A stretch of DNA of 13,652 bases from Usnea hakonensis (Eukaryota; Ascomycota; Lecanoromycetes; Lecanorales; Parmeliaceae): contig BLJB01000398.1 in NCBI GenBank assembly GCA_013423325.1, forward strand, positions 1 to 13,652, written 5' to 3'. Within the stretch, counting starts at the first letter, position 1. The number at the start of each line of letters is the position of its first letter. The notes beneath the pieces were generated by a model that worked only from the letters and a program-made list of their open reading frames with translations, did no database searches and was not told the DNA's origin. The position numbers were made by a program, and so were the translations under genes. Below, in pieces: positions 9,316 to 13,652 of this stretch.

Positions 9316-10735
9316 CTATTTCAACTTGGCCTCTATTACAGACTCGGATTTCGCTGCTGAGTACCAAACCTGCACCAACTTCAGTCCGCTCGCGTCGAGA
9401 ATGACTCGCCATTGACTTTCCGTTCTTTCCATCCCAGCAAATAAACTCATCATCTGCACATCCATCGCAGCTGCGAGGATCGATGCTCCTATCTCCGGCA
9501 TAACATAGTCATAGATTAGGAGAGTTGAGTATTCCCTCTTCATCGCCTTAGCAGTACTAGTGAGGAACTCGATGCAGGGCTCGTCTGCCCAGTCGTGACA
9601 TACGGTGCCGAAATAGTAGATGCGGGAACCTAGGAAGTAATGTCGCAATCAGCCAGTCATTCCAGCCTCCAAGTTTGCGTACATACCGACGACAGGCTGA
9701 GGGGCGAAAAAGTCGTGAATCATCGGCTCGATGTTAGGAAACGGATGTTGTATAGATTCAATCGTTTCGCGCAGGTCTTGAAGGATGTAACGTCCACGAA
9801 GATCTTGGTGCTGCTCCTTGAAGAGCACCAAATCATGTCCGTGGCTAGCTCCAACGTCCACTATCAAGACGTCTTGCGGACCGGAACGCAGCTCGGTCTT
9901 AAATTCTTCTGTGATTGGAAAGATCTCGAACCACCTGGGCATTTCTTTGCGGCGTACTGCCATGTAATTATCAAAGTATTTTCGCTGCTCCGGATTGTTC
10001 TTCATCCATCCAAATAGAGTTTCTTTCTCGGCATATGCGAAGGCGGTCGCTTGTGGGGTCTGGGGGACGTGGGGCCCGGTACGTGCCAGAAACTCGACCA
10101 TGCTAGCAGCGGCCGGCATGACAGTGTCGTAGCTGCACCAACATCAGCAAGCTCGCTCGAAAGTTCACGCCACGTGTCACAAACATGCACTTGACGCCAT
10201 CCCCAAGCCCGCCTGATGTGAATTCGTGGGTGACACGATTGGGCGAGTATTCGCAGCGACCAGATTCATCGCAGATGCCCACAGCCGTCAGGACGCGCAT
10301 GATGCGAACTGCATACTGTTAGTAGAAGTTCCTCATCTCGCATCAAAGCAGCGGCACCGTCGCACCGACAAGGAGCTCATCGACTTTTCTAGAGTCGGCT
10401 ATCTCTCGAGCGCAGATTGGACTGCGGTTCGCAGCATCCACAGATTCGAAAAAGCCTAATTCGGCTGCTACCCGGATGGCGATGTTGATGGGTGGCTATG
10501 ATTGGCAAAGTCAGATTTGTCAATCAACACCATCTGCTACACGATCATCGTGGAAATTGCTCACTTGATACAGCAATCGTTTGGCAGTCTCTAATGGCTT
10601 TTCGACCGCCAGTGTTAGTCTCTGGACGCATTGTAGCAGGGTCGCATGAGCCTCGGGGTCACACCGTCCAGCATCAGCCTGTGCTGCAATGGCGACATCG
10701 TTGATGATACCATTCAGAGTGTTTAGAGAAGACAT
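9316..10735 (-). CDS. SAM-dependent O-methyltransferase, family 2 (fungal secondary-metabolite type), 5 exons
   Basis: Model, in transcript order: 10735-10565, 10495-10366, 10308-10191, 10132-9687 and 9629-9316; introns 69, 57, 58 and 57 bp; 392 aa, the family's usual size. The N-terminal helical dimerisation domain includes INIAIRVAAELGFFESVD and RIMRVLTAVGICDESG, joined across introns. The SAM site is VLIVDVGASHGHD (residues ~228-240; Ser replaces the usual second Gly). YYFGTVCHDWADEPC carries the expected catalytic His (about residue 300) of the HDW motif, and LLIYDYVMPE follows. By family it transfers a methyl group from SAM to a hydroxyl of an aromatic or polyketide substrate. Overall arrangement resembles the sterigmatocystin/aflatoxin-type O-methyltransferases, but orthology cannot be claimed. 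It diverges from the 7TM gene and precedes the MFS gene on the same strand. Confidence 0.93.
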
Positions 10736-11286
10736 TGGGTATAGTTGGCAAACCAAATGAAGGGATCCAATATTGACTTGCGAGAGGGTTGTATTTTATT
10801 TGTTATTTACCGGCCTAGCTGGGTTACAGTCCACTGAACACGGGAGTAGGACGATGGTTTGAGCGGAATTAGCTTTCTCTTAGCGAAAAACTCAACATAA
10901 TTGAGAGACAGTACCGCCTACCTTATGCAAGCCACATGCACGATGGATCACTGCTCGCAAGGCAATTGCAACCATCTCTCAAGCTAGAGATCCTTGCAAC
11001 AGTGCTCATCTCTACCACGGGCTAGCAGGGTATACCATCGTCGTCGTCGTACCTAGCTTTCTGCTTGGCACGAACGGCGCCATCGGACACCTTGTGTTAT
11101 CCGTCTAGACGTTCCCGCGACTACGGTAAATACTCGCATTTCCGCTAGTTCTCGATTTTATGTGCCTGAACTATGGACCTTGCTGCTGACTCGTTTGTTT
11201 ATAGAGGTCAAGATGACCTCTTCTCATCCTGCTATGTTGCTCGCTTCTCTCTTCGCAACTTGGGCAATACGATATATGCGGCTATC
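10736..11286. promoter_or_regulatory. Divergent intergenic region between the O-methyltransferase and the 7TM gene
   Basis: About 551 bp that must hold both promoters. It contains a short (TCG)4 run near 11038-11050 and an imperfect inverted repeat at 10968-10997 (separate entry). I looked for an AflR-type TCG-N5-CGA site and for CGG-N-CCG palindromes and found no convincing match. An in-frame ATG at 11173 could shorten the region. Confidence 0.45.
10968..10997. repeat. Imperfect inverted repeat in the divergent promoter
   Basis: Arms 10968-10979 (GCAACCATCTCT) and 10986-10997 (AGAGATCCTTGC) pair at 10 of 12 positions around a 6-nt spacer. A direct repeat TTGCAAC also occurs at 10966-10972 and 10994-11000. 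It could be a dimeric regulator site or coincidence. Confidence 0.35.
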
Positions 11287-12558
11287 ATGTCATCCACCAG
11301 AGGCTCGAATCAAGGTATTATATTGAATACTGTGTCTTTAACATTATCTGCAGTCTCTTTCCTCATTTGCGGCATGCGTATGGGTGCCGACGTTTTCATC
11401 CTTCGCTCCATAAGACCGGATACCTTCGTTGCCCTCTTCACCTTCGTTGGTGTTCCAGACTCTCCCCAATCCCGCCTCGCTCTGACAACGAATCTTAGCT
11501 CACAGCGATGACCAGCCAAGTCTTCACGACGCTATCCGTGTATCATGGCATAGGCCGACATGTCGAAAACCTGGACCCTGCACAAATTATGTACAGTCTC
11601 AAATGGAGCTGGATGGCGCAGATCCTCCAACTGTGCGCCAACACAGCCGGCAAAGTCGCTGTCATGATGTATCTGACTCTGACCATATTTCATGGGCCTA
11701 TCCATGCCAGAGCTAATCTTATATACCTGTGGACCCTCGGCCTGCTTCAAATCGCATCGACTATTGTCTTAATAGCTTTCATCTTGACCCAATGCTCGCC
11801 GTTACAGAAACTATGGGACGAAGGAATCCCTGGTAGTTGCAGCGGCCGAACTAGGAATCAGGATTTTGCCTTCTTCCAAGGCAGTAAGCCATGAACCATG
11901 TAGGCTCCAAGCAGCATAGCTTATGCTTACACGATTCAGGTCTCTCTGCTTTCACCGACATATGCCTCGTGGTGTACCCGATAATGATGTTCTGGAACCT
12001 GCAAATGAAAATTGCAAAGAAGATTCTGATATGTATACTTTTCGGATTTGGTTTGCTGTAAGTCAGCCCACCAATATTCCCAGTTTAACGGCTTAATAAA
12101 CCGTCAGAGCGGCCGTGGCCTCGGTGGTGAAAACAAGCAACCTGCACCGCATCAGTAACACTACCGACATCACTTGTAAGAAAAAGACCAAACTCAAAGC
12201 GTTAAAGCCCTAAAACTCACTCTCATCAGACGACCTGCCTCACCTCATCACCTGGAATGCGTAAGAACCATCCGCCACTGCCTCAAATTGTTTCGAGCGC
12301 TAAATACTCAGCAGGGTGGAGATGTACGTTGTCTACATCACCGGTTCGATTCCTACCCTCAGCCCTTGGACCAAGAAATTTTTCTTCAAATCCAGCACTT
12401 CAGAATCTCACTACAGTCACAAGCGCCGCAAGACGCCCTTCAACGGCGACGATGGCACCACCCTGACATCTGCACCTATGCCTCCGGGCCGCACAAAGGC
12501 TTCCGTAAGCGCGACAGGACGGAAGATGGCAAGCCAGATGAATGACGACTGGAGGTGA
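11287..12558 (+). CDS. Fungal rhodopsin-like (SAT4/PTH11-related) 7TM integral membrane protein, 6 exons
   Basis: Model: exons 11287-11449, 11506-11883, 11940-12057, 12108-12175, 12230-12260 and 12315-12558; introns 50-56 bp, all in frame; 333 aa. I chose ATG 11287 because it places a short extracellular N-terminus (MSSTRGSNQG) before TM1; an in-frame ATG at 11173 would add 38 residues. Joined exons give the family pattern: TM1 SLTLSAVSFLICGMRM; TM2 DTFVALFTFVAMTSQVFTTL; GIGRHVENLDPAQ; KWSWMAQILQLCANTAGKVAVMM; CSPLQKLWDEGIPGSC; LSAFTDICLVVYPIMMFWNL; TSNLHRISNTTDITYDDLPH across two introns; and TWNAVEMYVVYITGSIPTL. The cytosolic tail is Ser/Thr/Lys-rich. These proteins sit in membranes and often lie beside metabolite or effector genes; ligand and function are unknown. 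The true 3' end may be 12638 (next entry). Confidence 0.87.
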
Positions 12559-12638
12559 CTTGGACGGATAGGCAGATTGTGGGGACGACACACATTAATG
12601 TTACGAGGGACGAAGATTCTCAGGGTATTGCGCAATAG
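12555..12638 (+). other. Possible true C-terminal tail of the 7TM protein, out of frame with the simple model
   Basis: Directly after the stop of the simple model, another frame reads VTWTDRQIVGTTHINVTRD and ends at TAG 12636-12638. A tail of the form RQIVxTTxxxV is common at the C-terminus of this 7TM family. It can be reached by a 50-bp phase-0 intron, 12505-12554 (donor GTAAGC, poor acceptor GAG), giving about 343 aa, or by a one-base indel at about 12549-12554. Confidence 0.4.
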
Positions 12639-12763
12639 GGTCGAGGAGCCTTATGGTTCCGTCTTAGTAAAAATTGGAATGGTCATTATTCGAAATATGT
12701 TGCCCCCGCCACGCAAAATGGATGATTGCTGTCTACACAATAAGATTGTAATGTGGGATTACT

Positions 12764-13393
12764 TCACAGGCTAACCCTAACCCCAAATCCTTTGTTCTCG
12801 ATGACGAAAAAGGGGTGGTCTATGCCAGGCGCAATGCCTATGAGGGCCTTGACTTTATCGCTTGGGGCAGTACCCGGTAAAGGATGCATGTTCCTTTTGA
12901 TACCAAACGTGTAGTCTGGTTTGGGATCTGTGAGGCCGAGCTTATTCTCTGTCTTTTTCGGCATTTTTCCAGGTAAAAATCCCCTGCCGAACTGGACGTC
13001 ACTTAGACGGATCATTTCGTCGTTTTCGAAACTTTGAGACACGAATAGGATCTCGCCCGTGGCGTCGCGCTTCTTCGTTGCAACAGTCCTTTCGCTCTTG
13101 ATAACGGGATCTACGAGTACTACAACGTATGTAGCCTCATTTTTCGTCGCATTTTTCGTCATATATTTCGAGATCTTCTTAAAAGACTCCTCACGCATTC
13201 TGGATGGACGTTCCTTAAAGATCTTGAACACCTTCTCTTTAAACTCAGGGCACCCGTCCAGACTCTTGGTAGCATCATACCACATGCCGTTATCAGCCAG
13301 ACTTTGGCGAATGTTGCCAATATTTTCCGAGGTTTTGTCGCTTTGGACCCAGTTGTGACTGCCTGTTGGATGATAAGCTGCACCGCTTCGCAT
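12764..13393 (-). CDS. PD-(D/E)XK-like fungal protein (DUF7924-like), C-terminally truncated
   Basis: The ATG at 13393 gives 209 aa; the frame stays open upstream to about 13440, so the true start or an acceptor may lie there. The protein is Lys-rich in the middle. Near the end it reads LTDPKPDYTFGIKRN and, 38 residues after that PD, PFFVIENKG, forming a PD-X38-ENK pattern as in PD-(D/E)XK nuclease folds. Related fungal proteins, as I remember them, continue after ENKG with a conserved EAENQA.R.GA helix. Here the frame runs into FGVRVSL and stops. Those last codons are a TTAGGG-type tract, and I see no continuation downstream. It is therefore probably a truncated gene or pseudogene; an unspliced intron at the end is the alternative. 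Family assignment is from memory and needs a profile search. Confidence 0.55.
   Translation of the reverse strand: MRSGAAYHPTGSHNWVQSDKTSENIGNIRQSLADNGMWYDATKSLDGCPEFKEKVFKIFKERPSRMREESFKKISKYMTKNATKNEATYVVVLVDPVIKSERTVATKKRDATGEILFVSQSFENDEMIRLSDVQFGRGFLPGKMPKKTENKLGLTDPKPDYTFGIKRNMHPLPGTAPSDKVKALIGIAPGIDHPFFVIENKGFGVRVSL
12771..12783. repeat. Short telomere-like tract, (CCCTAA)2 type
   Basis: CTAACCCTAACCC is a perfect 13-nt match to the TTAGGG telomere repeat of filamentous ascomycetes, read on the minus strand as GGGTTAGGGTTAG. It coincides with the premature end of the nuclease-like frame. It could also act as a binding site for a Tbf1/Teb1-type TTAGGG-binding factor. Confidence 0.6.
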
Positions 13394-13471
13394 TAAAGTC
13401 AATAGAATGTCATGAAAGCGGGCGAGTAGACTAACTGCTTGAATTGTTTAACATGGCGAAAACATAGCGCG

Positions 13472-13652
13472 TCAGCGCTGCTGCCCGCCAGCTCGCTTAT
13501 TCCTTGGCTTCTTAAATGCTGGCTCGGTTTCCTGGGTGAACGATGTAGTCGGCGTGACTTCCTGCGAGCCTAGCAAGCCTGACTGGCTGTCTTCTTCGCC
13601 CAACATAGACTCGGCGTTTGATTGCTGCGAACTCTGAGGTGTAGATTGGGAG
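13472..13652 (-). CDS. SQ/TQ-rich C-terminal fragment of a protein running off the window (partial)
   Basis: The frame is open from the window edge to TGA 13474-13472, giving 59 residues without an internal stop. It is disordered, Gln/Ser/Thr-rich, with five SQ or TQ dipeptides (for example EEDSQSGLLGSQEVTP). It ends with a basic run KKPRNKRAGGQQR that could be a nuclear localisation signal. Only 78 bp separate it from the ATG of the nuclease-like frame on the same strand. That is tighter than usual for separate fungal genes, so it may be the N-terminal part of the same gene interrupted by an intron or mutations. I found no GT donor before the stop that would join them cleanly. Its composition suggests real coding sequence; its identity is unknown. 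Confidence 0.4.
   Translation of the reverse strand, partial: SQSTPQSSQQSNAESMLGEEDSQSGLLGSQEVTPTTSFTQETEPAFKKPRNKRAGGQQR

Noticed and set aside
9640..10017. Plus-strand ORF of 125 codons
   Set aside because: It is an antisense shadow of methyltransferase exon 4, whose minus frame carries clear SAM-binding motifs.
11038..11050. (TCG)4 microsatellite-like run
   Set aside because: It is only four units long, not unusual for a fungal intergenic region, and no matching repeat was seen elsewhere.
12311..12362. tRNA B-box-like string GGTTCGATTCC
   Set aside because: It lies in the last exon of the 7TM gene (coding TGSIP). Flanking bases do not pair as a T-stem, and no A box or acceptor stem is present.
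12577..12774. Plus-strand ORF of 65 codons after the 7TM gene
   Set aside because: It has no motif, lies in the 3' flank, overlaps the telomere-like tract, and reads in a different frame from the family-like 7TM tail.
1..13652. CRISPR arrays, transposons with terminal repeats, rRNA or tRNA genes
   Set aside because: Reading both strands showed no regular repeat-spacer pattern, no transposase or reverse-transcriptase motifs, and no RNA-gene signatures.

Overview
The window reads as nuclear DNA of a filamentous ascomycete (Pezizomycotina). Nearly every recognisable gene is split by short GT-AG introns of about 46-76 bp, often with CTGAC/CTAAC-like branch sites. The families are typical of that group: a CSC1/OSCA-type channel, a DHA1 MFS transporter, a family-2 O-methyltransferase, a fungal rhodopsin-like 7TM protein and a fungal pseudokinase. 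I built the exon models by hand from splice signals, reading-frame continuity and remembered family consensus; no alignment was run.

Left part (1-4784): a small plus-strand pseudokinase (83-985) converges with an unrecognised minus-strand gene (1162-1812). That gene shares a 192-bp divergent promoter region with a complete CSC1-like cation channel (2005-4441, three exons, 776 aa).

Middle (4785-6923): a five-exon minus-strand gene encodes a Ser/Thr-rich protein with a Cys-rich C-terminal domain (4785-6330). Upstream of it lies a possible small plus-strand ORF (6606-6923).

Right-centre (7000-12638): an MFS exporter (7000-8782, five exons, 516 aa) and an O-methyltransferase (9316-10735, five exons, 392 aa) run in tandem on the minus strand. 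A six-exon 7TM rhodopsin-like membrane protein (11287-12558 or 12638) diverges from the methyltransferase. Transporter plus tailoring methyltransferase plus 7TM protein resembles the edge or remnant of a secondary-metabolite cluster. No polyketide synthase, peptide synthetase or terpene synthase is present. A weak stretch between the transporter and the methyltransferase (about 8980-9210, minus) recalls the N-terminal part of a FAD-dependent monooxygenase and could be a decayed tailoring gene.

Right end (12764-13652): a minus-strand protein has a readable PD-X38-ENK nuclease-type motif. It stops eight codons after that motif, inside a two-unit TTAGGG telomere-like tract (12771-12783). Just upstream is the C-terminal end of an SQ/TQ-rich reading frame that runs off the window. 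It may be the N-terminal part of the same, now disrupted, gene.

I found no clear new multi-gene system. The most unusual points are the nuclease-like gene truncated at telomere-like sequence, the SQ/TQ-rich frame beside it, the pseudokinase lacking its N-lobe, and the possible cluster remnant.
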